Shown in pieces: positions 33,494-41,902 of a stretch of 64,000 nucleotides of DNA; the first letter of the stretch is position 1, and each line of letters opens with the position of its first letter. The position numbers were made by a program, and so were the translations under genes. This DNA is from Ardenticatenaceae bacterium (lineage in GTDB: Bacteria; Chloroflexota; Anaerolineae; Promineifilales; Promineifilaceae). Location: assembly GCA_020634455.1 (NCBI GenBank), contig JACKBQ010000002.1, positions 1,426,001 to 1,490,000 on the forward strand, given 5' to 3'. The notes beneath the pieces are model-generated. The model saw nothing but the letters and a program-made list of their open reading frames with translations. It did no database searches and had not been told where the DNA came from.

Positions 33494-34501
33494 ATGATTA
33501 AAGCAGGAATTTTTGGGGCGACCGGATACACCGGGTATGAATTGGTGAAAATTTTGCAGCGGCATCCGCAGGTGGAGATTGCCTTTGCCACGTCGCAATC
33601 GTTTGCCGGGCAAACATTGGCGGCGGTGTATCCGCAAGCGCCGCAGCTGCCGCTGATTTTGGGGGAAGAGGCCCCGCTGGACCAGGTGGACGTGGTTTTC
33701 TTGTGTTTGCCTCATGCGGCGGCGGCAGAAACGGCCGTACTCGCCCTCAACCATCAAGTCACCGTCATTGACCTCAGCGCCGACTTCCGCCTGAAAGACG
33801 CCGACACCTACGCCGCCTGGTACGACAAAGCCCACCCCGCCCCCCACCTGCTGGCCGACGCCGTCTACGGCCTCACCGAATTTGCCCGCGACCAGCTGCC
33901 GGGGGCCAAACTGGTGGCCACGCCCGGCTGCTACCCGACGAGCATTTTGCTGCCGTTACGGCCGTTGCTCACCGCCCCCCTGCCCATCACCGGCCCCATC
34001 ATCGCCGACTCTAAATCGGGCACTTCTGGCGCAGGGCGGACGCCCAAAGCGGGCACCCATTTTATTCACGTTCACAATAATTTTGCGCCGTACAAAATCG
34101 GCCGCAGCCATCGCCATCTGCCAGAAATTGAGCAGGGGATGCACTGGTTCCGCGCCGACGCGCCCGCGCTGATTTTCTCGCCCCACCTGCTGCCGGTGGA
34201 TCGGGGCATTTTGTCCACAATTTATGTCAACTTTTCGGAGGCGGTGGGGTTGGATGTCGTACGGCCGTATTTCACCCAAATGTACGCCAACGAACCATTC
34301 ATCCACCTGCTGCCAGACGGCGAACTGGCCAGCCTGGCCCACGTCACCCACAGCAACAAATGCGCCATCGGCCTGACCCTGGCGGGCAACACCCTGGTCG
34401 TCACCTCTGCCATTGACAATTTGGTAAAAGGCGCGGCCGGGCAAGCGGTGCAAAACATGAACGTGGTTTTTGGGATTGAAGAAACGGCGGGACTAATCTA
34501 A
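33494..34501 (+). CDS. argC: N-acetyl-gamma-glutamyl-phosphate reductase
   Basis: Reduces N-acetylglutamyl phosphate to the semialdehyde with NADPH, third step of arginine synthesis. GIFGATGYTGYELVKIL is the nucleotide-binding motif, the catalytic cysteine is in VATPGCYPTSILLPL, and KSGTSGAGR with NNFAPYKIGRSHRH are standard. The length of 335 aa corresponds to the type-1 enzyme. The ATG at 33494 has TTGGAG upstream. It is the first structural gene after the arginine attenuator and is followed by argB, argD, a GNAT gene and the NAGS-ArgG gene. Confidence 0.96.
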   Translation: MIKAGIFGATGYTGYELVKILQRHPQVEIAFATSQSFAGQTLAAVYPQAPQLPLILGEEAPLDQVDVVFLCLPHAAAAETAVLALNHQVTVIDLSADFRLKDADTYAAWYDKAHPAPHLLADAVYGLTEFARDQLPGAKLVATPGCYPTSILLPLRPLLTAPLPITGPIIADSKSGTSGAGRTPKAGTHFIHVHNNFAPYKIGRSHRHLPEIEQGMHWFRADAPALIFSPHLLPVDRGILSTIYVNFSEAVGLDVVRPYFTQMYANEPFIHLLPDGELASLAHVTHSNKCAIGLTLAGNTLVVTSAIDNLVKGAAGQAVQNMNVVFGIEETAGLI

Positions 34502-34513
34502 TTACGAGACGCG

Positions 34514-34575
34514 GGTGCCAGGCACTGGCCAAACGATCGGGTCTAATCTAGACTTTGCGGCCAGTGCCTGGCACC
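34514..34575. repeat. Perfect 17-bp inverted repeat between argC and argB
   Basis: GGTGCCAGGCACTGGCC (34514-34530) and GGCCAGTGCCTGGCACC (34559-34575) are exact reverse complements around a 28-base loop. There is no T-run. It could tune or process the message between argC and argB. Confidence 0.85.
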
Positions 34576-34596
34576 TATACACCTTCGAGGAACAAG

Positions 34597-35355
34597 ATGC
34601 AAGTATTAAAAATTGGTGGCAACGAACTGGATGATCCCGGATTTTTGGCGGGATTGGCAAACTATGTGGCAAGCACATCGATGCCCCATGTCATCGTGCA
34701 CGGCGGCGGGCGGGCGATTGTGGCCTTGCAGCAAAAAGTGGGGCTGCACTCGACCAAAGTGGACGGCTTACGCGTCACCGACCGCGAAATGATCAACGTG
34801 GTGCAGATGGCGCTGAGCGGCCAGACCAACAAGCAGATCGTCACCGCCCTGCTGGCGGCGGGGGTAGACGCGATTGGCCTGAGCGGCGTGGACGGCGGGA
34901 TTTTGCGCTGCCTGAAGAAGCAGCACCCCACGGCCGATCTCGGCTACGTGGGCGAAGTGAGCCAGGTGCGCACCGAGCTGCTGCACCAGCTCACCAGCCT
35001 GGGCCTCACGGTAGTGCTCTCGCCGCTCTCATTGGGCTTCGATGGCTACACATACAACGTCAACGCCGACGACGCGGCCAGTGCGGTAGCCCTGGCGTTG
35101 CAGGCGGAGCGGTTGACGTTTGTGTCGAATGTGCCGGGGGTGTTGGCAAACGGCCGTATCCTCCCCCACCTCACCCCGGAACAAACCGAAACGCTCATCA
35201 GCGATGGCATCATCACCGATGGCATGGTGCCCAAAGTGCGCGCCGCGCTGGCTACCATTGCCCAAGGCGTGCAGCAAACCCAAATCGTCAACCTCGCCGG
35301 ACTGCTCAACAACGCCGGCACAATATTTACAGCGAGACTAGAGACTGGAGACTAG
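34597..35355 (+). CDS. argB: Acetylglutamate kinase
   Basis: Phosphorylates N-acetylglutamate. The phosphate-binding loop is VLKIGGNELDD and the second glycine-rich loop is VIVHGGGRAI. DGLRVTD, then GLSGVDGG, and the C-terminal ISDGIITDGMVPKV region (catalytic lysine) complete the amino-acid-kinase fold. The start at 34597 is chosen for its GAGG site; the length is 252 aa. Sequence is close to the ArgB/LysZ branch, but argC, argD, argG and argJ nearby and the absence of LysW argue for arginine. The last residues LETGD and the stop come from an intergenic repeat. Confidence 0.93.
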   Translation: MQVLKIGGNELDDPGFLAGLANYVASTSMPHVIVHGGGRAIVALQQKVGLHSTKVDGLRVTDREMINVVQMALSGQTNKQIVTALLAAGVDAIGLSGVDGGILRCLKKQHPTADLGYVGEVSQVRTELLHQLTSLGLTVVLSPLSLGFDGYTYNVNADDAASAVALALQAERLTFVSNVPGVLANGRILPHLTPEQTETLISDGIITDGMVPKVRAALATIAQGVQQTQIVNLAGLLNNAGTIFTARLETGD

Positions 35356-35400
35356 AGATTGGAGATTGAGCTAATCTCCAATCTCCAATCTCCAGTCTCC
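35334..35400. repeat. Inverted repeat, GGAGATTGGAGATT word family
   Basis: About 37 bases of GAGACTGGAGACTAGAGATT-type words face about 30 bases of the complement (AATCTCCAATCTCCAGTCTC), ending 10 bp before the argD ribosome-binding site. The left arm encodes the last residues and stop of argB. The same family occurs at 39102-39140, 57388-57445, 62528-62597 and inside the glycosyltransferase gene. Confidence 0.85.
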
Positions 35401-35417
35401 AAATGTTTTAGGAGTAG

Positions 35418-36605
35418 ATGATGGATAAACAAGCAATTATTCAAGCAGAAGCCGATTACGTTTTGCACACCTACAACCGCCCGGAAATCGTTTTTACCCA
35501 CGGTGAAGGGATGTATTTGTTCGACAGCGACGGCAACAAATATCTGGATTTCACCTCCGGCATCGCCGTAACGGCGCTGGGGCACAGCGATCCGGATTGG
35601 AGCGCCGCCGTGGCCCAGCAAGCCACCCAGCTCACCCACATCAGCAACCTGTTCCACAGCGCCCCACAGGTGCAGCTGGCCCAAAAGCTGGTGCAAAACT
35701 CCTTTGCCGACAAAGTTTTCTTCTGCAACTCCGGCGCAGAAGCCAACGAAGCCGCCCTCAAATTTGCCCGCAAGGTTGGCAAAACGCACCACGACAGCAA
35801 AACCAAGATCATCGCCTTCACTGGCGGCTTCCACGGCCGTACGATGGGCTCCCTCTCCGCCACCTACAAAGCCCAGTACCGTGAGCCATTTGCCCCGCTG
35901 GTGCCCGGCTTCACCTTCCTGCCCTTCAACGACCTGCCCGCCGCCCAAGCCGCCATCGACGACGACACCTGCGCCGTCATCGTGGAGCCAATTCAGGGGG
36001 AAGGGGGCGTCAATCCGGCCACGGCCGAATTCCTGCAAGGCCTCCGTACCGCGTGCAACGCCCACCACGCCCTGCTCATCTTCGATGAAGTGCAATGCGG
36101 CCTGGGACGCACCGGCACGCTGTGGGGCCACCAGCAGTTTGGCGTGATGCCAGACATCATGACGCTGGCCAAGCCGCTGGCGGGCGGGCTGCCCATCGGG
36201 GCCACGCTGGTCACGCAAAAAGTGGCCGAGGTGATCCAGCCGGGTGACCACGGCAGCACTTTTGCCGGCGGGCCGCTGGTTTGCGCCGCTGCCAACGTGG
36301 TGTTCGACAAGATAAATCAGCCGGACTTTTTGCAAACGGTGCAGGAAAACGGAGCGTACCTGAAGCACCGGCTGCAAACGCTGGAGCTGGAGGAAATTGT
36401 GGCGGTGCGCGGCCAGGGGCTTCTGGTTGGCGTGGCGCTGAACCAGCCTGCGGCCCCCATCATGGCCGCCGCGCGGGACCAAGGCGTGCTCATCCTCACC
36501 GCCGGGGACAATGTGCTGCGCCTGGCCCCAGCGTTGATTGTGAACAAGGGGGAGATTGATACGGCCGTATCCACCATCGCCGCCTGCCTGGAAAAGAAAC
36601 CTTAA
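35418..36605 (+). CDS. argD: Acetylornithine aminotransferase
   Basis: PLP-dependent class-III transaminase making N-acetylornithine. Motifs: NSGAEANEAALKFAR, GGFHGRTMGSLSATYK, LIFDEVQCGLGRTG (PLP-ring Asp) and the Schiff-base lysine in LAKPLAGGLPIGA. The length of 395 aa is normal. Two consecutive ATG codons start the gene, with AGGAG five bases upstream. It lies between argB and a small GNAT gene; succinyldiaminopimelate transaminase activity for lysine synthesis is a known side role of this family. Confidence 0.95.
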   Translation: MMDKQAIIQAEADYVLHTYNRPEIVFTHGEGMYLFDSDGNKYLDFTSGIAVTALGHSDPDWSAAVAQQATQLTHISNLFHSAPQVQLAQKLVQNSFADKVFFCNSGAEANEAALKFARKVGKTHHDSKTKIIAFTGGFHGRTMGSLSATYKAQYREPFAPLVPGFTFLPFNDLPAAQAAIDDDTCAVIVEPIQGEGGVNPATAEFLQGLRTACNAHHALLIFDEVQCGLGRTGTLWGHQQFGVMPDIMTLAKPLAGGLPIGATLVTQKVAEVIQPGDHGSTFAGGPLVCAAANVVFDKINQPDFLQTVQENGAYLKHRLQTLELEEIVAVRGQGLLVGVALNQPAAPIMAAARDQGVLILTAGDNVLRLAPALIVNKGEIDTAVSTIAACLEKKP

Positions 36606-36675
36606 AATCACAGATTTCGCAGATTGGCGCAGATTTTAATCCGCGTTCATCCGCGTCCTATAAGAAGGAGATGCC

Positions 36676-37113
36676 ATGACTCAACCACACATCCGCCCCT
36701 TTGCCCTGGCCGACAGCGAAGCCGTGATTGCCATTTGGGAAGCATGCCACCTCACCGTGCCCTGGAACGATCCGCACAGGGATATTGCCCGCAAAATGCA
36801 GGTGAATCCTGAACTGTTTTTGGTGGCGGAGGTAAACGGCCGTGTCGTCGGCACCGTCATGGGTGGTTACGAAGGGCATCGCGGCTGGGTCAACTATCTG
36901 GCCGTACACCCCGACGCCCAAAAGCAGGGCGTTGGACGGGCACTGATGCAAGCCGTGGAAGCAAAACTGCTGGCCATTGGCTGCCCCAAGATCAATCTAC
37001 AGGTGCGCCAAAGCAATACGGCCGTTATCCAGTTTTACGGCCATCTCGACTACCACATCGACGATGTTATCAGTCTCGGCAAACGCCTAATTGAAGACGA
37101 GCGAAGGAAGTGA
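36676..37113 (+). CDS. GNAT acetyltransferase (YpeA-like)
   Basis: A 145-residue N-acetyltransferase. IRPFALADSEAVIAIWEAC opens the fold. LFLVAEVNGRVVGTVMGGYEG precedes the acetyl-CoA loop HPDAQKQGVGRALMQAVE, and INLQVRQSNTAVIQFYGHL is the C-terminal half. It resembles E. coli YpeA. It sits in the arginine operon and has AAGGAG before its ATG. It may act as a second N-acetyltransferase or protein acetylase; a role in arginine synthesis is only suggested by position. The stop codon lies at the start of an AAGTGAAAAGT repeat. Confidence 0.85.
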   Translation: MTQPHIRPFALADSEAVIAIWEACHLTVPWNDPHRDIARKMQVNPELFLVAEVNGRVVGTVMGGYEGHRGWVNYLAVHPDAQKQGVGRALMQAVEAKLLAIGCPKINLQVRQSNTAVIQFYGHLDYHIDDVISLGKRLIEDERRK

Positions 37114-37174
37114 AAAGTGATAAGTAAAAAGTGAAAAGTGGGCTATTACTTTTCACTTATCACTTTTTACTTTT
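37108..37174. repeat. Inverted repeat, AAGTGAAAAGT word family
   Basis: AAGTGAAAAGTGATAAGT with a second copy of the word on the left, and ACTTTTCACTTATCACTTTT on the right, can fold into a long AT-rich hairpin. The left arm includes the stop codon of the GNAT gene. Related to 29929-30008. Confidence 0.85.
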
Positions 37175-37185
37175 GACTCAGAATT

Positions 37186-38982
37186 ATGAACATACGACCC
37201 GCCCACCCAGAAGATATTCCCCACATCCTCGAACTGCTCAACGAGCATGTTCGGCGCGGCGATGTGCTGCCGCGCACCGCGCAATCCATCCGCGACACCC
37301 TGCCAGACTGGCTCGTCGGCATTGACGCCGATGACGAGCTAATCGCCTGTGTTTCGCTGCTTTATTACAACGAAACGCTGGCCGAAGTGCGCTCGCTGGC
37401 CGTATCTGACAAAGTGAAGGGGCAGGGCTGGGGCAGCAGCATCGTCAAAGCGATTATTGCCGAAGCGAAGCAGCAGCAGGTGCCAACGCTGTTTGCCCTT
37501 ACCCGTGCCGTGCCCTTCTTCCAGAAGATGGGGTTTGGCATCAGCAGCCGGGAGCTATTTCCAGAAAAAGTTTGGCGCGACTGCCACGTTTGTCCTCTAC
37601 TGCATCATTGTGACGAAACGGCCGTTGTGCTTCACCTCACCCCACAACCCGCCCGCCTACAGCCTCAACCAGTTATCGACTTACCAATTATTCAAACCCA
37701 ACAAGGAGTTTTAAAAATGTCAAAACCAAAAATCAACAAAGCGGTACTCGCTTACTCTGGCGGTCTGGACACATCCGTCATCGTTCCCTGGCTACGCGAA
37801 AATTACGGCTGTGAAGTCATCTGCTTCTGTGCCAACATCGGTCAGGGCGATGATGAGTTGGAAGGACTGCGTGAAAAAGCAATCGCCAGCGGGGCCAGCA
37901 AGGTGTACGTAGAAGATTTGCGACACGAATTTGCCAAAGATTTTCTCTTCCCCATGCTGCAATCCGGGGCCGTGTACGAACGCCAATATTTGCTCGGCAC
38001 CTCCATTGCCCGACCGCTCATCGCCAAATGGCAGGTGGCCATCGCCGAAGCCGAAGGAGCCGACGCCGTCGCTCACGGCGCAACCGGCAAAGGCAACGAC
38101 CAGGTACGCTTTGAGCTAACCTACAAGGCGCTCAACCCCACCCTCAAAGTGATTGCCCCCTGGCGCGAATGGGACATCCGCTCCCGCGAAGATGCGCTCG
38201 CCTACGCCAAAAAGCACAACGTCCCCGTGGTCCACACCGAAAAATCAATTTACAGCCGCGACAGCAACCTGTGGCATTTGTCACACGAAGGCGGCATTCT
38301 GGAAGACCCGCGCAACGAGCCAGAAGAGAGCATGTTCCAATGGACCGTCTCTCCAGAAAACGCCCCCGACGAGCCAGAAATCGTCACGGTGCATTTTGAA
38401 AAAGGCGTGCCCGTTTCGGTAAACGATGTGCAGCTGCCGCCCGCCCAACTCATCGGCAAGCTGAACGATTTGGGTGCCAAACACGGCATCGGCCGGATCG
38501 ATCTGGTAGAAAACCGGCTGGTCGGTATGAAATCTCACGGCGTGTATGAAACGCCCGGCGGCACCATCCTGTATGCCGCTCACCGTGAATTGGAATCCCT
38601 CTGCCTGGATCGGGACACCAGCCATTTCAAAGAAGAGCTGGCGGTAAAATATGCGGAACTGGTCTACTTTGGCAAATGGTTCCACTCGCTGCGGGAATCG
38701 ATGCAGGCGTTCATCACCGACACGCAGCAGACGGTGACTGGCTGGGTGAAGTTTAAGCTGTACAAGGGGAATGCAATTGTAATCGGCCGTTACAGCGACC
38801 ACAGCCTGTACCGCGAAGATTTCGCCACCTTCGGCAAAGAGGATGTATACGACCAGAAAGATGCAGTTGGCTTTATCAATCTGTTTGGCCTGCAAATGAA
38901 GGTCCAGGCGATGATGGACGTGAGCAACGGCGGCAAAACCCGCTACGCTGCTCCGGACTATTCCAAGTTCAAGCGCGACTAA
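37186..38982 (+). CDS. argG: N-acetylglutamate synthase (GNAT) fused in frame to argininosuccinate synthase
   Basis: One open frame of 598 codons. Residues 1-152 are a short-type N-acetylglutamate synthase: VRSLAVSDKVKGQGWGSSIV binds acetyl-CoA, FALTRAVPFFQKMGFGI follows, and the tail WRDCHVCPLLHHCDETAVV carries the typical cysteines. A Pro/Gln-rich linker leads to Met178 of a complete argininosuccinate synthase with the ATP loop AYSGGLDTS, GATGKGNDQVRFE and SDHSLYREDFATFG. Met178 (37717) has AAGGAG 8 bases upstream, so ArgG can also be made alone. Whether the fused form is stable is unknown. It is the last gene of the attenuator-controlled operon; argF and argH are absent here. Confidence 0.9.
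   Translation: MNIRPAHPEDIPHILELLNEHVRRGDVLPRTAQSIRDTLPDWLVGIDADDELIACVSLLYYNETLAEVRSLAVSDKVKGQGWGSSIVKAIIAEAKQQQVPTLFALTRAVPFFQKMGFGISSRELFPEKVWRDCHVCPLLHHCDETAVVLHLTPQPARLQPQPVIDLPIIQTQQGVLKMSKPKINKAVLAYSGGLDTSVIVPWLRENYGCEVICFCANIGQGDDELEGLREKAIASGASKVYVEDLRHEFAKDFLFPMLQSGAVYERQYLLGTSIARPLIAKWQVAIAEAEGADAVAHGATGKGNDQVRFELTYKALNPTLKVIAPWREWDIRSREDALAYAKKHNVPVVHTEKSIYSRDSNLWHLSHEGGILEDPRNEPEESMFQWTVSPENAPDEPEIVTVHFEKGVPVSVNDVQLPPAQLIGKLNDLGAKHGIGRIDLVENRLVGMKSHGVYETPGGTILYAAHRELESLCLDRDTSHFKEELAVKYAELVYFGKWFHSLRESMQAFITDTQQTVTGWVKFKLYKGNAIVIGRYSDHSLYREDFATFGKEDVYDQKDAVGFINLFGLQMKVQAMMDVSNGGKTRYAAPDYSKFKRD
37703..37719 (+). promoter_or_regulatory. Internal ribosome-binding site and start for stand-alone ArgG
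   Basis: AAGGAG (37703-37708) lies 8 bases before an in-frame ATG (37717) that begins MSKPKINKAVLAYSGG, the normal ArgG N-terminus. It lies inside the fused open frame with no stop before it, so two products from one frame are likely. Confidence 0.8.
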
Positions 38983-38998
38983 AATTCACGCCAAATCA

Positions 38999-39069
38999 GG
39001 TGGAGTGAGCATCCTCAGATGCGAACGGTTGGCGCAAACCCGTTCCGCATCTGAGGATGCTCCACTCCT
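38999..39069. repeat. Long GC-richer inverted repeat after argG
   Basis: GGAGTGAGCATCCTCAGATG on the left and CATCTGAGGATGCTCCACTCC on the right form a stem of about 27 bp with two bulges around a loop near 39030-39040. It begins about 20 bp after the argG stop and probably stabilises or ends the arginine message, though no T-run follows. Confidence 0.8.
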
Positions 39070-39101
39070 CATTTCGAGGGAAATTTTTGGAGAATAGAGA
39101 G

Positions 39102-39140
39102 TGGAGATTGGAGACTTTCTTCAATCTCCAGTTTCAATTG
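39102..39140. repeat. Inverted repeat, GGAGATTGGAGA word family, small copy
   Basis: TGGAGATTGGAGA (39102-39114) faces TCAATCTCCAGTTTCA (39121-39136). The right arm supplies the last residues IETGD and the stop codon of the minus-strand gene that ends at 39121. Confidence 0.75.
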
Positions 39141-39834
39141 ACCAATTTATATGAGGGCGATCCTCATGAAGTATTTTTAACAGATCAGATACTTTTCCAT
39201 GACGATCAGCGTAATGAACAAGCTCTTCAGCGTTTCTCTCTTTGGCGTTACCAGGCAAATTCTCATATTCAGTCCCTAGCTTTCTAGCAAAGGTGTGAAG
39301 TTCATCAACATTAAATGATTCGCTGATTTTCTTGCCTAATGCGACTACCTGGGGGCCTGTCAATTTTTGAGGAGCATTTGGGGGCTGTTTGGAAACGGCC
39401 GTTTCCAGTTTTAAAGGCCGTAATCCGTCCACAATTAAAGCTTGAAATAATTTCTGCACATAATTTTCAGTCCCTTCCGAGTCACTACTCGATTGATCGT
39501 GCCAAAATTCTACCCGCCAACCATCCGCAACTTCGGTCAAAAACACTTTACCAAAAGGTCTATTAGGGTAGTTATTTTTATCTTGCAAGCCGATCCAAGC
39601 TGTGACAATTGGTCGCATATACTCTTGATGCTCGGGTTTATAAGGAAATGGTCTAAGACTTTCGATTCTGAACACCCAAGAGTTCAATCCAAACTCTTTC
39701 TTTCTATTACGACTACAAAATTGATTCAGTAAATTTTCAATTACATTTAGTTTCCCGGGCCATATTCCAAATTTAAGAAGTGTCAAACCACTATGGGATA
39801 GTGCAAGTTCTTTAGAAAAATCATTTTCAACCAT
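39121..39834 (-). CDS. Protein with C-terminal effector-associated domain (EAD7-like)
   Basis: A 237-residue, AT-richer gene. The first 130 residues form a domain I do not recognise (WVFRIESLRPFPYK, then FLTEVADGWRVEFWHDQ). After a linker, residues about 170-230 read FNVDELHTFARKLGTEYENL, then ELVHYADRHGKVSDLLKIL and RPHINW, a good match to the EAD7 effector-associated domain. EADs are adaptor modules of bacterial conflict and immunity systems, which pair sensors and effectors carrying the same EAD. No effector or NTPase partner lies nearby. The end of the gene runs into a repeat. It is probably a recent arrival. Confidence 0.7.
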   Translation of the reverse strand: MVENDFSKELALSHSGLTLLKFGIWPGKLNVIENLLNQFCSRNRKKEFGLNSWVFRIESLRPFPYKPEHQEYMRPIVTAWIGLQDKNNYPNRPFGKVFLTEVADGWRVEFWHDQSSSDSEGTENYVQKLFQALIVDGLRPLKLETAVSKQPPNAPQKLTGPQVVALGKKISESFNVDELHTFARKLGTEYENLPGNAKERNAEELVHYADRHGKVSDLLKILHEDRPHINWSIETGD

Positions 39835-39902
39835 AAGAATTTCCCGCTAATAACGAAAAACAAATACTTCATCCTCTGGACAAGTTACTTTACCAATATT
39901 TA

Positions 39903-41135
39903 TCATGTGCGGTAGTCGGCATTGATGCTGACGTATTCGTGGCTGAGGTCGGTGGTCCAGACTACGGCCGTTCCCCCACCCCCACTCCCCAAATCCAACA
40001 AAATCTTAAACTCAGGCTCCGCAAAAACGGCCGCTGCCGCTGCTTCCTGGTACAAGGTGGGCGTACCGTTGGCCACTAACTGGAGTTCACCTGGCTGCTG
40101 CACGCCAATCCACAGGTTGATTTTGCTTTGGTCAAAGGTCACACCCGCCCGTCCTGCGGCCATCAGCAGACGGCCCCAGTTGGCATCGCTGCCCGCAAAC
40201 GCGGTTTTGACCAGTGGCGAGATGGCGATGGTATTGGCAATCTGGTGGGCGTCGTCGTCACTTTGCGCGCACGTCACCTGGATTTCCACAAACTTGGTCG
40301 CGCCCTCGCCATCACGGACGATCATTTGGGCCAGGGCGGTACAGAGCTGGTTGAGGGCGGCGCTGAATGTTTGCACGCTGTCGGGATCGGCAACGGCCGT
40401 TTCGCTAACCCCGTTCGCCAGCAGCAAAATCGTATCGTTGGTGCTGGTGTCGCCGTCAATGGAGATGCGGTTGAAGCTTTGGTTTACGGCCGTTCGCAGC
40501 AATCCATCCAATACATCCGGGGCAATTTTGGCATCTGTCGTCAGCACGGCCAGCATGGTGGCCATGTTGGGATGAATCATGCCTGCGCCTTTGGCCATGC
40601 CGCCAATCGTCACCGGGCCACCGGGCAGATTTACCGTGATGGACAAATGCTTGGGACGGGTGTCGGTAGTCATGATTGCTTCGGCGGCGATACGGCCGTT
40701 TTCCCGCGAAAGCCCCTTTGCCGCCTGAACAATCCCCGCTTCCAGCTTGCCCATGGGCAATTGAACGCCGATGACGCCCGTGGACAGCACCAAAATCTGG
40801 TCTGCCTGACAGCCAAGCACCCCAGCCGCGATTTGCTGGGTAGCGCGGGCGTTGGCCAGGCCCGGCTCGCCCGTGCAGGCGTTAGCATTTTTGGAATTAA
40901 TCACCACCGCCCGTAAACGACTGCTGTTTTGCGCCAGCGTTTCCCGATCCACGATAACTGGTGCGGCAACGACTTGGTTTTTGGTAAACATGGCGGCGCA
41001 ACTGCAATCTGTTTCTGAAACCACCAGCGCCAAATCGAGCTGGTTTTCTTTTTTGATATTGGCGGCGTGTGCAACGGCCGTAAATCCCGCTGGTGAGGTT
41101 ACTGTTCCCGCTGGTAAAATCTGAAATTCAATCAT
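39903..41135 (-). CDS. argJ: Bifunctional glutamate N-acetyltransferase/ornithine acetyltransferase
   Basis: Recycles the acetyl group from N-acetylornithine to glutamate. The self-cleavage site is the A-T bond in GMIHPNMATMLAVLTTD, the threonine becoming the nucleophile of the beta chain. AVVINSKNANACTG, then VLSTGVIG, and the C-terminal GSDANWGRLLMAAGR are standard. The start at 41135 has GGAG 8 bases upstream and gives 410 aa; the open frame extends further upstream but without conservation. The opposite orientation from argC-argG means separate control. A short NAGS lies in the argG gene, so ArgJ here may act mainly in recycling. Confidence 0.95.
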   Translation of the reverse strand: MIEFQILPAGTVTSPAGFTAVAHAANIKKENQLDLALVVSETDCSCAAMFTKNQVVAAPVIVDRETLAQNSSRLRAVVINSKNANACTGEPGLANARATQQIAAGVLGCQADQILVLSTGVIGVQLPMGKLEAGIVQAAKGLSRENGRIAAEAIMTTDTRPKHLSITVNLPGGPVTIGGMAKGAGMIHPNMATMLAVLTTDAKIAPDVLDGLLRTAVNQSFNRISIDGDTSTNDTILLLANGVSETAVADPDSVQTFSAALNQLCTALAQMIVRDGEGATKFVEIQVTCAQSDDDAHQIANTIAISPLVKTAFAGSDANWGRLLMAAGRAGVTFDQSKINLWIGVQQPGELQLVANGTPTLYQEAAAAAVFAEPEFKILLDLGSGGGGTAVVWTTDLSHEYVSINADYRT

Positions 41136-41269
41136 CAACTTTCTCCATCTTCTGGTAATTTTCGCGTTCAGGAATATTAACGATTTCGCAGCACACCGCC
41201 CAATCCAAAATGCAGGTGGGCAAATCGTTTTTTCTGCGCTATCTTTGCCAACAACATTTGGAGTCTTTT

Positions 41270-41833
41270 GTGAAAGCCTTGGCCATCTCATTCCCCCAAC
41301 TGGAGACCACACGCCTGATTTTGCGCGAATATCATCTGGATGAAACCGACCAGATGGCGCTATTTCGCATCTTTTCTGACAGCCGCGTCACCCGCTACTA
41401 TAATCTCAAAACGTTCACCGAACCGGCCGAAGCGCTAAACCTGCTGCACAAGCGGTACGATCGGTTTTGGCAGGGGCGCGGCGTGCGCTGGGCCATCGTT
41501 CCCAAGGGACATGATGAGCTGATTGGCAGCTGCGGCTTTAACGCAATCAACTACAAAACGAAGGTGGGCGAGCTGGGGTATGAGCTGGCGCGGCCGTATT
41601 GGCAGCGGGGCATCATGACCGAAGCAGTCACGGCAGCGATTGGCTACGGCGTGGCCCATCTGCCCTTGCAGCGCATCGAGGCATGGGTGATGCCAGAAAA
41701 TCACGCTTCGGCCAATTTATTGCTAAAGTTGGGCTTTCAATCGGAAGGAATTTTGGAGAAGAAGGGGTATTGGGACGGCCGTTTCCACGACCTGGAGCTG
41801 TTCTCGCTGCTGGCTGAGCAATGGAGGGATTAA
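41270..41833 (+). CDS. GNAT family acetyltransferase (RimJ/RimL-like)
   Basis: A 187-residue acetyltransferase starting with GTG at 41270, preceded by TTGGAG at good distance; the upstream ATG at 41210 would add an unconserved tail reaching towards argJ. FPQLETTRLILREYHLDE is the typical beginning, then ELGYELARPYWQRGIMTEAV with the acetyl-CoA loop and PENHASANLLLKLGFQSEG. The substrate could be a ribosomal-protein N-terminus or a small amine. It is divergent from argJ. Confidence 0.85.
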   Translation: MKALAISFPQLETTRLILREYHLDETDQMALFRIFSDSRVTRYYNLKTFTEPAEALNLLHKRYDRFWQGRGVRWAIVPKGHDELIGSCGFNAINYKTKVGELGYELARPYWQRGIMTEAVTAAIGYGVAHLPLQRIEAWVMPENHASANLLLKLGFQSEGILEKKGYWDGRFHDLELFSLLAEQWRD

Positions 41834-41836
41834 GTT

Positions 41837-41895
41837 GCCACAAAGGGCACAGAGCGATAAGAGAATTTCTCTATTTTCTCTGTGTCCTCTGTGGC
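41837..41895. repeat. Inverted repeat, CCACAGAGG word family
   Basis: GCCACAAAGGGCACAGAG (41837-41854) faces CTCTGTGTCCTCTGTGGC (41878-41895). It lies between convergent genes (acetyltransferase and spondin protein) and can serve as a two-way end signal. Confidence 0.85.
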
Positions 41896-41902
41896 TAAAA
41901 AG

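Noticed and set aside
34597..35355. argB as LysZ of a LysW-dependent lysine pathway
   Set aside because: No lysW, lysX or lysK is present, and the neighbours are argC, argD, argG and argJ under an arginine-codon leader.
35352..36611. Long antisense open frame (about 419 codons) opposite argD
   Set aside because: It mirrors the codons of a certain gene, has low-complexity His/Gly-rich content, lacks known motifs and has no ribosome-binding site.
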